Below are positions 1 through 9,193 of a DNA stretch of 64,000 nucleotides, in pieces. The stretch comes from Mucilaginibacter sp. OK098 (GTDB lineage Bacteria; Bacteroidota; Bacteroidia; Sphingobacteriales; Sphingobacteriaceae), in NCBI RefSeq assembly GCF_900142915.1, contig NZ_FRCM01000002.1:310001-374000 (forward strand), given 5' to 3'. Both the position numbers and the translations under genes were made by a program. The notes under the pieces are model-generated. The model was not told the DNA's origin. It ran no database searches and worked only from the letters and a program-made list of their open reading frames with translations. The stretch's first letter is position 1; the number at the start of each line of letters is the position of its first letter.

Positions 1-1
1 T

Positions 2-157
2 CTGAGCCAGCATTTTTTTGAGGATGTTACAGCAGGATCTGTACTGGGAGTAGTAATAACTGTTTGCTGGATAAGTTATATCGACAGCAAACAGTTTTTA
101 CATACTTCTAAATGGAATAATGGACTTTTAAGAAAATCATTGGTCACTCGTCATTAA
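2..157 (+). CDS. PAP2-family phosphatase, C-terminal end (partial)
   Basis: Open reading frame entering from the left edge and ending at TAA 155-157. The 51 visible residues contain a stretch reading SQHFFEDVTAGSVLG, which resembles the last motif of the PAP2 superfamily (Ser-x-x-His-x-x-x-Asp-Val-x-x-Gly), where the His is the catalytic residue. A hydrophobic segment follows, then a basic tail. PAP2 membrane phosphatases dephosphorylate lipid phosphates such as undecaprenyl pyrophosphate or phosphatidate. Only the tail is in view, so the substrate cannot be judged. Confidence 0.6.
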   Translation: MSQHFFEDVTAGSVLGVVITVCWISYIDSKQFLHTSKWNNGLLRKSLVTRH

Positions 158-225
158 TCATTGGTATTATTTCCTGTTTAAAACAATGCTTATAAAAGCT
201 ATTGCACCAATAACCGATTATCTGT

Positions 226-888
226 TTAACTTAAAGTAAGCTTCTTTCTTCTCCTAACCACGGTAACTATTACCAGTACTATAACAAAGGCCGCACCGCC
301 AAATATTGCTATTTTAACAGGTGATGACAACCCTTTTGCGTTTGACAAATATTGATCATTACGCTGTAGCTCAGGTGACAGGCGGATAGATGAAGCATAG
401 GAATTATATTCAGCCTTTACAATGTCTTTTCTCTCGTCAGGGTACACATATTCAAATGTGTAGGTTGCATCCTGTGTGTAAAGCAATGTAAAATTTATCA
501 GCTGGATGTTACCGTTACCATCATCATTTTTTAAAGTAAATACCTTTGCCTTTAATGTTCCAACTGTAGTATCTCTAACATGCTGAGCGCTGCTGCCAGC
601 GCCGGATTGGCCTTCAATGCTGCTGATATATTTTTTCAATACTGCATTAAGGTCATTTTCTTTTTTTAGCGGCGTGTTATTTTTTTCATTAGGCGCCACA
701 ATAACAGTCATATAACCATATAGTGCATTAGCAGAATATATATGCTGGCCAAGGGTATCTTTTTTCTGGAAGCCAACCGGCAACGAAACGGTTACCAGGC
801 TATCAATTTTTACAGGCTTAAGTGCGGTTTGGCTGAATGCCGTTATAACATATAATATAAGGGCGAAACTTAATAGTATCTTTTTCAT
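226..888 (-). CDS. Secreted/membrane-anchored hypothetical protein
   Basis: 220 residues with a clear N-terminal signal peptide (MKKILLSFALILYVITAFSQ, cleavage probably after Ser-Gln) and a single C-terminal membrane segment at about 190-210 followed by a basic RRRKK stop-transfer. The exported middle part (about 21-185) should face the periplasm. It starts with a region reading SLPVGFQKKDTLGQ and has no motif I recognise. It is transcribed alone, with 230 bases of AT-rich sequence upstream. The function is unknown; the topology is the only firm statement. Confidence 0.7.
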   Translation of the reverse strand: MKKILLSFALILYVITAFSQTALKPVKIDSLVTVSLPVGFQKKDTLGQHIYSANALYGYMTVIVAPNEKNNTPLKKENDLNAVLKKYISSIEGQSGAGSSAQHVRDTTVGTLKAKVFTLKNDDGNGNIQLINFTLLYTQDATYTFEYVYPDERKDIVKAEYNSYASSIRLSPELQRNDQYLSNAKGLSSPVKIAIFGGAAFVIVLVIVTVVRRRKKLTLS

Positions 889-1117
889 ACCTTATTAAAC
901 TATAAAAACTTCAATTAGTTTTAATTATAGGTATCATGTATTTTATGTTATGATATTTTTGTGACATATTATGGTATTTTTCAGTTAGTTATGACATATA
1001 ATACTAATTAACCTTATTTAGTTAGTTTAAACAATACGTTAAAAATGATCATGCGTATTAAAATTTTCATAGTTAATTGGTGCTTATAAATAAGATTTAA
1101 GAAACACATTCAGCTAA

Positions 1118-1125
1118 TATTTTTG
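1118..1125 (+). promoter_or_regulatory. Putative -7 promoter element TATTTTTG
   Basis: Matches the Bacteroidota -7 consensus TAnnTTTG. It lies only 12 bases before the ATG at 1138, which would give an almost leaderless transcript. No TTG -33 element is present at the usual spacing, so the call is weak. Confidence 0.3.
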
Positions 1126-1137
1126 CAACCCATTGAA

Positions 1138-1473
1138 ATGAAAAATATAAAAAAAGCCTTACTTACAATTTTACTTGTAATGCCATTAACGGTTTTTGCT
1201 CACGGAGAGGAGGTGTTGTACACAATTTTCATTCAAATCATTTCAATTGTCGTATTTTTAATAATCCTAGCTTTTATCACATTGAACTTAAAGCAAAAAT
1301 CAATTCTTTCAGGAGTTTATTTCTTTACGGTGATTATCGTCTTTGGTTCTACCAGCTCAATACCTTATCAGAACAATATGAGCACAATAAATTTCGCCAT
1401 TGCGTTTATCCCAGGAATAGTTGGCCTAATGACATACTTCCTGCTGAAACTAAATTCAAAAAACATCAAATAA
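1138..1473 (+). CDS. Small integral membrane protein, unknown
   Basis: About 111 residues from the ATG at 1138; an upstream in-frame TTG at 1123 falls inside the putative promoter and is less likely. The first 22 residues look like a signal sequence ending in VFAHGEE, followed by three more hydrophobic segments, so nearly the whole protein is membrane. The His-Gly-Glu-Glu after the cleavage site recalls HupE/UreJ-type metal permeases, but the rest is too short and lacks their other motifs. It is a lone gene, convergent with the DUF2306 gene 6 bases downstream. Confidence 0.55.
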   Translation: MKNIKKALLTILLVMPLTVFAHGEEVLYTIFIQIISIVVFLIILAFITLNLKQKSILSGVYFFTVIIVFGSTSSIPYQNNMSTINFAIAFIPGIVGLMTYFLLKLNSKNIK

Positions 1474-1479
1474 AAACAT

Positions 1480-2130
1480 TTATAGCCTATTCTGCCTTGT
1501 ATAATTTATCCAAACTTCTGCCGCTACAAGATGAATGGTAAAGCCAAGCCAAAACGCAATGCCGAAAAACTCATGCGGCGAAAGGTGTGAAAAGGCGAAA
1601 AACATGCCTACTATCGGGCGCACAGTGGCAATTGCAAATCCTATAGCAAACATCCGGATCATCCATTCCCGGTGGAGCGCTACTTCACGTCGCCGGATGT
1701 GATAAAAGGACTTGATCAACGAGAATAAAAAGATGCTTGCGAAAACCACCGTAGCTACCGACTCATTAGCACCACCGATTGCCATTTTAAAGCTCATAAC
1801 CAAAGCAGTGATCCCTATTATTAACCCTAAAACAACTAAAACGCGCCCGGATAAACGATGAAACCAAAGGTAGTTCAAACGAATTTTCGGCACGAATTGC
1901 AATGGGGCCAGGATCATAAACAATGATCCTGGAATAATATGAATAAAAGTTAAAACCGGGTGCGCCAAAGTGCTGTCAAACGTTCCAAATTTTGGATTAA
2001 CGTACGTTTTGATAGCGCCTGTCAATGTCAACGCACGCCGAAATGCAACCACAATACCAATTGTTGCCAGCAGCACTACAACCACAGTGATGCTCCGCAT
2101 AAGCCCGCGCGGTATTGTATTCGCTTTCAT
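1480..2130 (-). CDS. DUF2306-family membrane protein
   Basis: 216 residues from the ATG at 2130, chosen because it overlaps the stop of the upstream gene by four bases (ATGA), a typical translational coupling. The longer reading frame to 2211 runs back over that gene. The protein has six to seven membrane helices and the family's conserved region HPVLTFIHIIPGSLFMILAP, then WFHRLSGR at about 100. Further His and Arg residues lie in the loops. DUF2306 proteins are uncharacterised. It forms a two-gene unit with the small membrane protein upstream. Confidence 0.75.
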   Translation of the reverse strand: MKANTIPRGLMRSITVVVVLLATIGIVVAFRRALTLTGAIKTYVNPKFGTFDSTLAHPVLTFIHIIPGSLFMILAPLQFVPKIRLNYLWFHRLSGRVLVVLGLIIGITALVMSFKMAIGGANESVATVVFASIFLFSLIKSFYHIRRREVALHREWMIRMFAIGFAIATVRPIVGMFFAFSHLSPHEFFGIAFWLGFTIHLVAAEVWINYTRQNRL

Positions 2131-2507
2131 GATGTTTGTACGCTGTAACTGCGGATTAAAGCAAAAACTGCCGCAGCTGTCGCAATAACCTCTCCTACCT
2201 GCTGAATCCATAATCCTGCACTGCCGCCAAATCCGCCGGGCCGGTTAACGTCTAACAGGCGAACATACGCTCCGCTTGCAAAAAGTCCCTGGAGAAGGAA
2301 CAGTCCTGCCAGTATAGTGAGAACGCGCGCCCATCTCCAGCGCCCAAAAGCTACCAGGCCTGCCGGAATTAACAGAATAAAAAATACCGGCGGAACCTTT
2401 GGGTAATGAACCCCGGAAACAATCTGGATCACAATGCCAACCGTGGCTATGATCAGGCCCGCAATGATCAGTCTATCAGCTGCAGACAATGGAAGTTTTT
2501 GTTTCAT
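2127..2507 (-). CDS. Four-helix membrane protein, unknown
   Basis: 126 residues starting at MKQKLPLSAADRL; the ATG ten codons upstream (2537) gives an implausible Asn/Arg-rich leader. Four hydrophobic helices with short charged loops (GRWRWAR between helices 2 and 3; DVNRPGGFGG between 3 and 4). No enzyme motif is seen. Its last four bases overlap the start of the DUF2306 gene, so the two are almost certainly co-translated and may work together in the membrane. Confidence 0.6.
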   Translation of the reverse strand: MKQKLPLSAADRLIIAGLIIATVGIVIQIVSGVHYPKVPPVFFILLIPAGLVAFGRWRWARVLTILAGLFLLQGLFASGAYVRLLDVNRPGGFGGSAGLWIQQVGEVIATAAAVFALIRSYSVQTS

Positions 2508-2655
2508 AATATTTCTGTTTTTGTTGTTTGTGAACAATATTGTCCTAAAGTTTTGTTTGTTATCACAAAACTAACTTGCTGACGAATGCAAATTTTGAGA
2601 AGTAGACAAGGAAGGGAATTGTCTCGACAGGAGCGTAAAAGACGAAGACCTGGTT

Positions 2656-3354
2656 TTATTTATTAGTTAGGCGCGACAGATTTTCTTTATAAAAATCGCT
2701 CACAGGAATTTCATGGCTGCCAATGCAGGCAAAGTCCCGTTTAATAACAGTTATTTTATCTGTAGCAATAATAAAAGACTTATGAACGCGGATAAATTTA
2801 TCGGCAGGCAGCTTTTCTTCCATCGCCTTCAGGCTCATTTTAGTAAGTACAGCTTTTGAAGCCGAGGCAAGATGTATTTTAATATAATCTTTCAACCCTT
2901 CTACAAAAAGAATATCTGCAAACAAAATTTTCACAAGCGTATATTCCACATTCACAAAAATGTGATCGGCCGGTTGTTCTCTCGTTTTATCATTCTTTAA
3001 ATCAAATAGCTCTTTTGCTTTATTACAAGCTTTCAAAAATCTTTCAAATGAAACTGGCTTTAGCAAATAATCCACAATATTGAGGTTATAGCCTTCCAGC
3101 GCATATTTTTCATAAGCTGTTATTAGTATGATCATAGGCGGATGCTGCAGCGTTTGGATAAACTGCAGACCGTTAAGCCTTGGCATTTGAATATCAAGAA
3201 AGATAATGTCAATTTTTTCGTGCTGCAGCACTTCAATTGCCTCCATGGCATTTCTGCATGCTTTTACCAGCTGCAGGTAAGGCACCTGCCCAATATTATC
3301 TATCAGCAGATCCAACACCAGTTTTTCATCGTCAACAGCAATACAGCGCATCAT
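2656..3354 (-). CDS. LytTR-family response regulator
   Basis: 232 residues. An N-terminal receiver domain (1-120) has the acidic pair Asp8/Asp9, the phosphoacceptor Asp54 in IIFLDIQMP, the conserved Thr/Ala switch (ITAYEKYAL) and Lys in YLLKPVSF. A C-terminal LytTR DNA-binding domain (about 133-230) has the typical FIRVHKSFIIA strand. The start overlaps the stop of the upstream kinase gene by four bases, so it is the cognate regulator of that LytS-type kinase. The target genes and the signal cannot be read from the sequence. Confidence 0.93.
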   Translation of the reverse strand: MMRCIAVDDEKLVLDLLIDNIGQVPYLQLVKACRNAMEAIEVLQHEKIDIIFLDIQMPRLNGLQFIQTLQHPPMIILITAYEKYALEGYNLNIVDYLLKPVSFERFLKACNKAKELFDLKNDKTREQPADHIFVNVEYTLVKILFADILFVEGLKDYIKIHLASASKAVLTKMSLKAMEEKLPADKFIRVHKSFIIATDKITVIKRDFACIGSHEIPVSDFYKENLSRLTNK

Positions 3355-4373
3355 TTCAATTGCAGGGTTAAGTAAACATGAAATAAATTATTTTCTTTCG
3401 TTATTGTAAGGGTATGCTGCTTTGGATACAAAAGCAGCAATCTTGATTGTACATTGTCCAACCCTATGCCCGGGCTCGCATCCTTGCCTTCATTCACGTT
3501 TGAGCTAAATTTATTCTTCACGTCAAATTCAAGTTTGCCATTATTAACGATTAATTGAATCGTTATTAATGGTTCGTCAACATCCATACCATGTTTAAAT
3601 GCGTTTTCAACAAACGGAATTAAAAGCATCGGCTCAATACTATATTGCAGTTGATTTTGAGGCAGGTCAATATTTACTTTTATCAATACATCGTCTCCAA
3701 ATCTTAATTTTTGCAATTCAACAAAACTTTTCAGGTAGCCGGCCTCTGTTAAAAGGGTTACCCTGTTTTCATCAGATTCATACAACATATATCGCATTAA
3801 ATCTGATAACATGATCAAAGCGGGCTCCATTTGCTCTGATCGCTTTCGTGCCAGGGATACAAGATTTGTAAGTACGTTAAAAATAAAATGGGGATTTATC
3901 TGTGATCGTAAAAATTTTAATTTGATAGCTAACTGTTCTGCGTCACTTTCCTTTTGCTTTTTTTCATGCTTTATTTTATCAACTATCAACCTGTATATTG
4001 TACTGATAACGATAAATGCAAGCGTTGGAAAAAACAGGAAAAGATAAGTATATCTATCAATTATAACTTGTGGATACCACTGCCTTGCAACCAATAACTT
4101 TAAATAAAGCGAACCTATAACAATGCATGCTATTACTAAAATATAAGCCCACCATCTTCTTTTATTGAATAATAAAGGATACAATACAAATGCATTCAGG
4201 TAAAATAAACATACGTGATAAATGTTGGTGATAGTAAAAAACGATGTAGGGAAAAAGCCGGGGTTAACGGCTCTGTGGTCGCGCGAAATAAAAAGATGCG
4301 GCAAGCCAAACAGCATGCTCCATACAACAATATGTACCAGGATAACGGTATATTTTGAACTAAATTTAATCAC
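3351..4373 (-). CDS. LytS-type sensor histidine kinase
   Basis: 340 residues. Four membrane helices occupy about 10-130, followed by a charged coiled-coil linker (130-155). The His_kinase domain has the phosphoacceptor His162 in NPHFIFN. The C-terminal ATP-binding region contains the N-box FVENAFKHG and the G-box GIGLDNVQSRL. There is no periplasmic sensor domain, so the signal is probably sensed in the membrane. It is the first gene of a two-gene operon with the LytTR regulator (overlap ATGA). This architecture is very common in Bacteroidota. Confidence 0.92.
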   Translation of the reverse strand: MIKFSSKYTVILVHIVVWSMLFGLPHLFISRDHRAVNPGFFPTSFFTITNIYHVCLFYLNAFVLYPLLFNKRRWWAYILVIACIVIGSLYLKLLVARQWYPQVIIDRYTYLFLFFPTLAFIVISTIYRLIVDKIKHEKKQKESDAEQLAIKLKFLRSQINPHFIFNVLTNLVSLARKRSEQMEPALIMLSDLMRYMLYESDENRVTLLTEAGYLKSFVELQKLRFGDDVLIKVNIDLPQNQLQYSIEPMLLIPFVENAFKHGMDVDEPLITIQLIVNNGKLEFDVKNKFSSNVNEGKDASPGIGLDNVQSRLLLLYPKQHTLTITKENNLFHVYLTLQLK

Positions 4374-4548
4374 TGTTGATTGATTGAATATTCAAAGATA
4401 ACGATAGGTTACATACAGATGGCCCCGCGCAAACAGGATGTACAAATGTGAGGATCAAAACGCGAAATGTGGATACATTGCTATCCGTAATTAGTAAATA
4501 ATAACATTTTCATCACATTGATCTTACTACAATTTTTTTTTCAAAAAA

Positions 4549-4582
4549 GAAAAGCGGATAACCTTTCAGTCATCCGCTTTTC
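4549..4582 (-). terminator. Rho-independent terminator of the M3 peptidase gene
   Basis: An 11-bp perfect stem (GAAAAGCGGAT with ATCCGCTTTTC) around a 12-base loop. Read on the minus strand it is followed by TTCTTTTTTG, a U-rich tract. It sits about 30 bases after the stop of the peptidase gene. Confidence 0.8.
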
Positions 4583-4613
4583 CAATTACATTGTTCAAAG
4601 CAATCCAGTCTTC

Positions 4614-6314
4614 TTATAACTTATCCATCTCCGCCTTAACAAACGCAGCCAATTCCTTTACATAACCCGCGCTGAAATCAAATTTGATCCCTGCTGTTTC
4701 GTAAATTTCTTTGATGGTTTTAGTGTAGCCTAGTTTTAAAGCATCAAGGTATTGCTGTAAGCCTTTTTCGGGGTTTTCTTTATAGTTTTTCCATACTGCT
4801 ATTGCGCCAAGCTGGGCCATGCCATATTCAATATAATAAAAGGGCACCTCAAAAATGTGCAGCTGTTTTTGCCACAGGTTATTTTCAGCTTCCTTATGAT
4901 CGCTCCAGTCAACAAAGCCGGCGCCAAAGGGCTCATAGATTTCTATCCAAGCCTCTGTACGCTGCGCATCGGTATGACCAGGATTGGTATAGATCCAGTG
5001 CTGAAACTGATCAACCACGGCTACCCATGGCAATGTTTTCAATACATCAAAAAGCTGATCGCGCTTAGCACGTTTCAAATCTTCCTCGTTATCAAAATAA
5101 ACATCCCAATTATCCATCGAAATCAGCTCCATACTCATGGATGCTAATTCTGCAACCTCGCTTGGGCAATGTTTAAAATCATTCAGTTCAAGATCGGCAG
5201 TAAGAAAGGTATGTACCGCATGGCCGCCTTCATGAACCATAGTGGTCAGATCGCGAAAGGTATTTGCCGAGTTCATAAAAATAAACGGAGCCCCTGTTTC
5301 TGACAGCGGATAATTATAGCCACCTGGTGCTTTACCTTTGCGGCTCTCCACATCAAACAGGCTATTATCCTTCATTATCTCCAAACGCTCACCTAAATAG
5401 CGGTTGATATTGCTAAAGCATTGGATAGATTTTTCAATCAACTCATTACCACCGTTAAATGGTTTTAAAGCAGGTTTGCCAGATACATCAACATCCATAT
5501 CCCACGGTTTCAGGGAATCAAGATTTAAAGCTTTTTTACGTTTTTCGGCTTGCTCGCGCAATATTGGTACTATCTCCTTTTCAATAGCTTCGTGAAAAGC
5601 GTAGCAATCCTGAGGGGTATAATCAAAACGGCCCAGCGCCTGGAACATATAATCCCTGAAGTTTTCAAACTCGGCATTCAATGCTACCTTATGTCTTAAT
5701 TCCCGAAGGTGATCAAACAATTTATCAAGCTGGTCTTTATCCTGCAGGCGGCGTTCGGTTATCTTTTCCCAAACTTCCTGCCTTTTAGCGCGGTCAGTAT
5801 CCTTTAAAAATACAGATGCCTGCTCCAATGTAAATTCCTTATCGCCAATATGAACCGACATAGAGCCGGTTATCGATTGGTATTTTTGCTGCTCAACCTG
5901 GATCTCGGTTTGCAACGGGATATTTTCCTCCCTGAATAATTCCAGTGATTTTTTTATACCACGCAGGTATATGAAATATTTTTTATGGTCCAGTTTATCA
6001 ACCCATGGGCTGTCAACCAGTTTTTTGTTCAGGTCGTTGCTGTAGGGTGCAATTTTAGGTTCAATTTCGGTGGCAAAATATTGAAAGTTTTGCAGCAGCT
6101 CTTCGTTGGTAGTATCGCAGGTCATTCGGATATAGCGCCAGGCAAAATCCTCTTCCAATGCTGCTTCTACTTCGCTGCGGTCATGCAACCATTTTTCAAG
6201 GTCGGCAACTGAATTTAATGAACGATCACGTAGTTCGGTATAAAGCGGCTCCAGGCTTTCCCATTTAATTTCGAACCCGGCAGGTATATATGTTCTTGTT
6301 TTTTTGTGGATCAT
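4614..6314 (-). CDS. M3-family oligoendopeptidase (PepF-like)
   Basis: 566 residues, the usual length for the family. The zinc site is visible: His361-Glu362-Gly-Gly-His365 (HEGGHAVH), with the third ligand Glu in the following helix (ELASMSMELISMD). No signal peptide is present, so it is cytoplasmic. These thimet-like metallopeptidases trim short oligopeptides as part of protein and peptide turnover. It starts at the ATG 6314 with MIHKKTRTYIPAGFEIKW. It is a single gene with its own terminator, and a GTCCGAAAG word repeat lies just upstream of its start. Confidence 0.93.
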   Translation of the reverse strand: MIHKKTRTYIPAGFEIKWESLEPLYTELRDRSLNSVADLEKWLHDRSEVEAALEEDFAWRYIRMTCDTTNEELLQNFQYFATEIEPKIAPYSNDLNKKLVDSPWVDKLDHKKYFIYLRGIKKSLELFREENIPLQTEIQVEQQKYQSITGSMSVHIGDKEFTLEQASVFLKDTDRAKRQEVWEKITERRLQDKDQLDKLFDHLRELRHKVALNAEFENFRDYMFQALGRFDYTPQDCYAFHEAIEKEIVPILREQAEKRKKALNLDSLKPWDMDVDVSGKPALKPFNGGNELIEKSIQCFSNINRYLGERLEIMKDNSLFDVESRKGKAPGGYNYPLSETGAPFIFMNSANTFRDLTTMVHEGGHAVHTFLTADLELNDFKHCPSEVAELASMSMELISMDNWDVYFDNEEDLKRAKRDQLFDVLKTLPWVAVVDQFQHWIYTNPGHTDAQRTEAWIEIYEPFGAGFVDWSDHKEAENNLWQKQLHIFEVPFYYIEYGMAQLGAIAVWKNYKENPEKGLQQYLDALKLGYTKTIKEIYETAGIKFDFSAGYVKELAAFVKAEMDKL

Positions 6315-6329
6315 TTTGTTGATGTGCTA

Positions 6330-6387
6330 ATATGCAAATATGCAGAATTAGTCCGAAAGACCGGAAGTCGGAAAGTCCGAAAGATTA
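6330..6387. repeat. Word-repeat locus: GATGTGC/ATATGC then GTCCGAAAG
   Basis: Two short-period word families next to each other: GATGTGCTAATATGCAAATA, then GTCCGAAAGACCGG and GTCGGAAAGTCCGAAAG (6351-6387). The same two families occur together, in the opposite internal order and orientation, at 10217-10342. No opposing arm is seen here. Confidence 0.6.
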
Positions 6388-6450
6388 GAAGAATTACTTG
6401 AAAATAAAAATTCACATTAACTAACTAATAACTCTCAGTTTATGAACCAG

Positions 6451-6948
6451 CTAACGTTTATGCTGCACAACATTTATAACTTTATCATTCTTAAAGTCGA
6501 TCTCTAATGAATCAGGGTCAATATTCCCAAGTTCCGGCCTAAATCCAAGCGGATAATACCAATCGTTGTTATTATATTCATTACCATCATCCCCAAGGAT
6601 TTTAATAACCTCACTTTTCGATTTACCGATCAACATTTTGCTGTCAATAATATCACCGGAATATTCGTAACGGTCATCTTTATTATTTAGCCACTCATTT
6701 CTATCAAAATCACGTTTTGGATAATATTCCATAACCAACATGGTGATGATGACAATCCCCACATAAAGAAGCGGAGTAGTTATCATTGTTAAAACCCAAA
6801 TGGTAATTCTCCTGGAGCTGGTTGTCGCAATGCGCTTTTTCCAAATACGTCGCCATATAAAAAAGACGGGGACAGCTAATACTATCAATATAACATAGAC
6901 CTCTGCACTTATTCCAAAAAACTCGGGAATGTAAAGTAATAGCTTCAC
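6451..6948 (-). CDS. Membrane protein with BamE/SmpA-like C-terminal domain
   Basis: 165 residues. Two membrane helices (about 12-30 and 48-70) precede a soluble C-terminal domain from residue 95. That domain holds the pattern DSKMLIGKSKSEVIKILGDD, which fits the start of the BamE/SmpA-OmlA fold (a 'G.sk.eV...LG' turn), and ends in a beta strand. In Bacteroidota this small domain is often attached to unrelated membrane anchors. No operon partner is evident. The domain call is by eye and should be regarded as tentative. Confidence 0.55.
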   Translation of the reverse strand: MKLLLYIPEFFGISAEVYVILIVLAVPVFFIWRRIWKKRIATTSSRRITIWVLTMITTPLLYVGIVIITMLVMEYYPKRDFDRNEWLNNKDDRYEYSGDIIDSKMLIGKSKSEVIKILGDDGNEYNNNDWYYPLGFRPELGNIDPDSLEIDFKNDKVINVVQHKR

Positions 6949-7040
6949 TTAATAAATTTTAAGGCTTAAAGCTAATTAAAACCACCAAGTTATCACACGC
7001 GGAAATAACCTTTTACTTCCATCCTACCGGATTTAATAAA

Positions 7041-7970
7041 CTACTTCTTAGCGTACAAAGTTTCTGACATCAGTTTTAACCCTTCTTTGTAACTTGTTGG
7101 TTTAAAATCAAATGCCTTTTCAAATTTTGATGAATCGAAAATATAATCGTTGCTGTACTGGTAATACATCTCTACCGTTCCCATCACTACTTTGTTAAAT
7201 AAACCATAGGCCCAAAGCATAAATTTATTTACAGCAAAAACCGAAGGTTTTACACCATATACGCGGGCAGCAATTTCAATAAACTGTTTGCCGGTTATTG
7301 CCGGTGCGGTAGGCATGTGCCAAATTTGGTTATCACTTTCCGGATGCTGGCCAAGCAGGAACATTCCTTTCCCCATATCAGGGATATAGCTAAAATTATG
7401 CAGCTTGTTGGGGTTCCCTATCCATTGTGCTTTTTGTTTTTTGGCGTAGTTTGTAAGCACCATCATATCAACAAAGCTGTTCTGGTTTTCAGTTCCGTAA
7501 AAATCAGCGCCACGGGCTATGCTGGCACGGATAGTTCCTGCTTTTGCCTCATCCATTAGCATGTTTGCAATTTGTGCCCTGATACTGCCTTTTACACTGC
7601 TTGGTTTGTATGGCGTATCCTCTTTCATCGGCCCGTCAACCAGACCATACATATAAACGTTATCAAAAAATATCAGCCTGGCTCCGGTTTCTTTACCCAG
7701 GTTAATAAAGTTTTGCATAATAACGGGCCATTGCGCTGCCCAAATCTTTTTATCATAAACCAACCCAGCGGTGAGGTAAATTACAGTTGAGCCTTTGCAG
7801 GCTTCCAGCAGTTCAGCATAATTTAACAGGTCGGCTTTTTTCCAGCTTACATTTTTATTGTTATTTACAATTGGCTTGCGGCTAACAAGGCGGATGATTT
7901 CGTTATTGTTTTCAAGTTCGCGGGTTAGTGCGTTTGCTACTGCGCCGCCGGCTCCTAATATAGTTTGCAT
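7041..7970 (-). CDS. NAD(P)-dependent epimerase / extended SDR
   Basis: 309 residues of an extended short-chain dehydrogenase fold. It begins with a glycine-rich dinucleotide loop (LGAGGAVANAL, residues 5-15). The central strand leads to VYLTAGLVYDKK in place of the usual catalytic Ser strand, and VYMYG with the active-site Tyr lies about 118. The substrate-binding C-terminal half contains IPDMGKGMFLLGQ and a terminal GLKLM helix. The cofactor motif is GxGGxV rather than the standard GxxGxxG. Probable oxidoreductase of unknown substrate. Its start faces the Xre/RES module across about 200 bases. Confidence 0.8.
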   Translation of the reverse strand: MQTILGAGGAVANALTRELENNNEIIRLVSRKPIVNNNKNVSWKKADLLNYAELLEACKGSTVIYLTAGLVYDKKIWAAQWPVIMQNFINLGKETGARLIFFDNVYMYGLVDGPMKEDTPYKPSSVKGSIRAQIANMLMDEAKAGTIRASIARGADFYGTENQNSFVDMMVLTNYAKKQKAQWIGNPNKLHNFSYIPDMGKGMFLLGQHPESDNQIWHMPTAPAITGKQFIEIAARVYGVKPSVFAVNKFMLWAYGLFNKVVMGTVEMYYQYSNDYIFDSSKFEKAFDFKPTSYKEGLKLMSETLYAKK

Positions 7971-8061
7971 AATGTTTCGTTTTTGATTTAATCAAAGGTA
8001 CACGCGCTTTGATTCTCAAAACGTTAACAAAAGATAAGGAATTGAAGGAAATTTCGGAATT

Positions 8062-8078
8062 CGGATGTTCGATTTCGG
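8062..8078. repeat. 17-bp direct repeat left of the Xre/RES cassette
   Basis: CGGATGTTCGATTTCGG. An identical copy in the same orientation lies at 9067-9083 on the other side of the toxin-antitoxin pair; inverted copies lie at 9586-9602 (exact) and 37547-37563 (one mismatch). Confidence 0.8.
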
Positions 8079-8175
8079 ATTTGGATTTGTCAGAGTAAAC
8101 ACTCCCAATTTTAATCAATTGACATTAAGGGTAAAAACACCTTGCAAATATCGGCAATTTTACCTAGTATTGTAT

Positions 8176-8598
8176 ATGACAATTGCACAAGCTAATCTTT
8201 TAAAAACCATTCCGTCTCGTGTGGATACCAATATAACACTTGGGATGATAAAAGCTGACAAAGTTGGCCCACAGCACTTACAAGCAATAAAAGATCTGAC
8301 TTTATTCAATGATGAAAAAATTTCAGACTGGCTGGATATTAGTGTAAAAACTTTCAGATCGTACAAAAAACCTCACAGTATTATAAAGGCACGGATAAAA
8401 GAACATGCCGTAATGGCCTTGTCATTAATTAAACACGGAATCGAGGTTTTTGGCACAAATGAAAACTTTGCAACCTGGCTTGAAAAAGAAAACTTTTTCT
8501 TTGATAAAAAAGCACCTATCGAGTTTATGGACACACACAGCGGGATTAAATTTATTGATGATAGATTAACCGGAATTGAATACGGCGACAACGCGTAG
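8176..8598 (+). CDS. Xre/MbcA/ParS-family antitoxin
   Basis: 140 residues from the ATG at 8176; the upstream in-frame ATG at 8065 is inside the AATCCGAAAT repeat and gives an unlikely leader. The N-terminal part has a degenerate helix-turn-helix (KISDWLDISVKTFRSYKK). The C-terminal DUF2384 region includes ALSLIKHGIEVFGTNENFATWL. These proteins neutralise RES-domain toxins and repress their own operon. The RES gene starts 5 bases after this stop, giving the canonical antitoxin-first order. Confidence 0.88.
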   Translation: MTIAQANLLKTIPSRVDTNITLGMIKADKVGPQHLQAIKDLTLFNDEKISDWLDISVKTFRSYKKPHSIIKARIKEHAVMALSLIKHGIEVFGTNENFATWLEKENFFFDKKAPIEFMDTHSGIKFIDDRLTGIEYGDNA

Positions 8599-8603
8599 TG
8601 TAA

Positions 8604-9056
8604 ATGGAAGTATTTAGAATTGCAAGAGAATCTTTTTCCCAAAAACTCTTAGCCTCCGGAAGAGCGAACCGATGGAACCCGGACGACCAATTTATAATAT
8701 ATACAGGAGGCTCCAGGTCACTTTCTTCACTGGAACTAATAGTTCATCGAAATTCAATATCACCCGCCTTTAAATATAAAGTAATGATTATTTCTATTGC
8801 AGATGAAGAAAACCTGTATTCAAATATTTTGCAGGGGAATTTACCTAAAGAATGGAGAAGCCTGGATGCATATCCTGAATTGCAGCAGATTGGAAGTAAA
8901 TGGTATCAAAGCAATAGTTCGCTTGTTTTAAAAGTACCTTCAGCAGTGATCCCGAAAGAATATAATTTTTTGATCAACACCAACCATCCCGATTTCAAAA
9001 GCAAGGTTTCACTGGTAAGAACCGAGGATTACTTTTGCGACGAACGATTGTTTTAA
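8604..9056 (+). CDS. RES-domain toxin (NAD+-degrading)
   Basis: 150 residues. It matches the RES family: VFRIARESF near the start, Arg/Trp in SGRANRWNPDD (about 20-28), then Tyr-Thr and Ser in IIYTGGSRSLSSLELIVH, which are the conserved Arg, Tyr and Ser surfaces. Characterised RES toxins consume NAD+ by phosphorolysis or hydrolysis and stop growth. Compared with the usual GARWNP and YTA.S motifs all key positions are kept, so the toxin may be active. It is co-transcribed with the Xre antitoxin. Confidence 0.87.
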   Translation: MEVFRIARESFSQKLLASGRANRWNPDDQFIIYTGGSRSLSSLELIVHRNSISPAFKYKVMIISIADEENLYSNILQGNLPKEWRSLDAYPELQQIGSKWYQSNSSLVLKVPSAVIPKEYNFLINTNHPDFKSKVSLVRTEDYFCDERLF

Positions 9057-9066
9057 TTTCAGAAAT

Positions 9067-9083
9067 CGGATGTTCGATTTCGG
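9067..9083. repeat. 17-bp direct repeat right of the Xre/RES cassette
   Basis: Exact second copy of CGGATGTTCGATTTCGG (see 8062), 11 bases after the RES stop codon. The cassette is therefore bracketed by identical direct repeats about 990 bases apart. Confidence 0.8.
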
Positions 9084-9193
9084 CTTTAGTTGCCAGAACC
9101 CGAATAATAGAAGGTAACTCTAATACAATTCTAATACAAATTATGCGCTTTCAATTATGATTGAGCTTAACTTTATAACATTAAACTAAAATC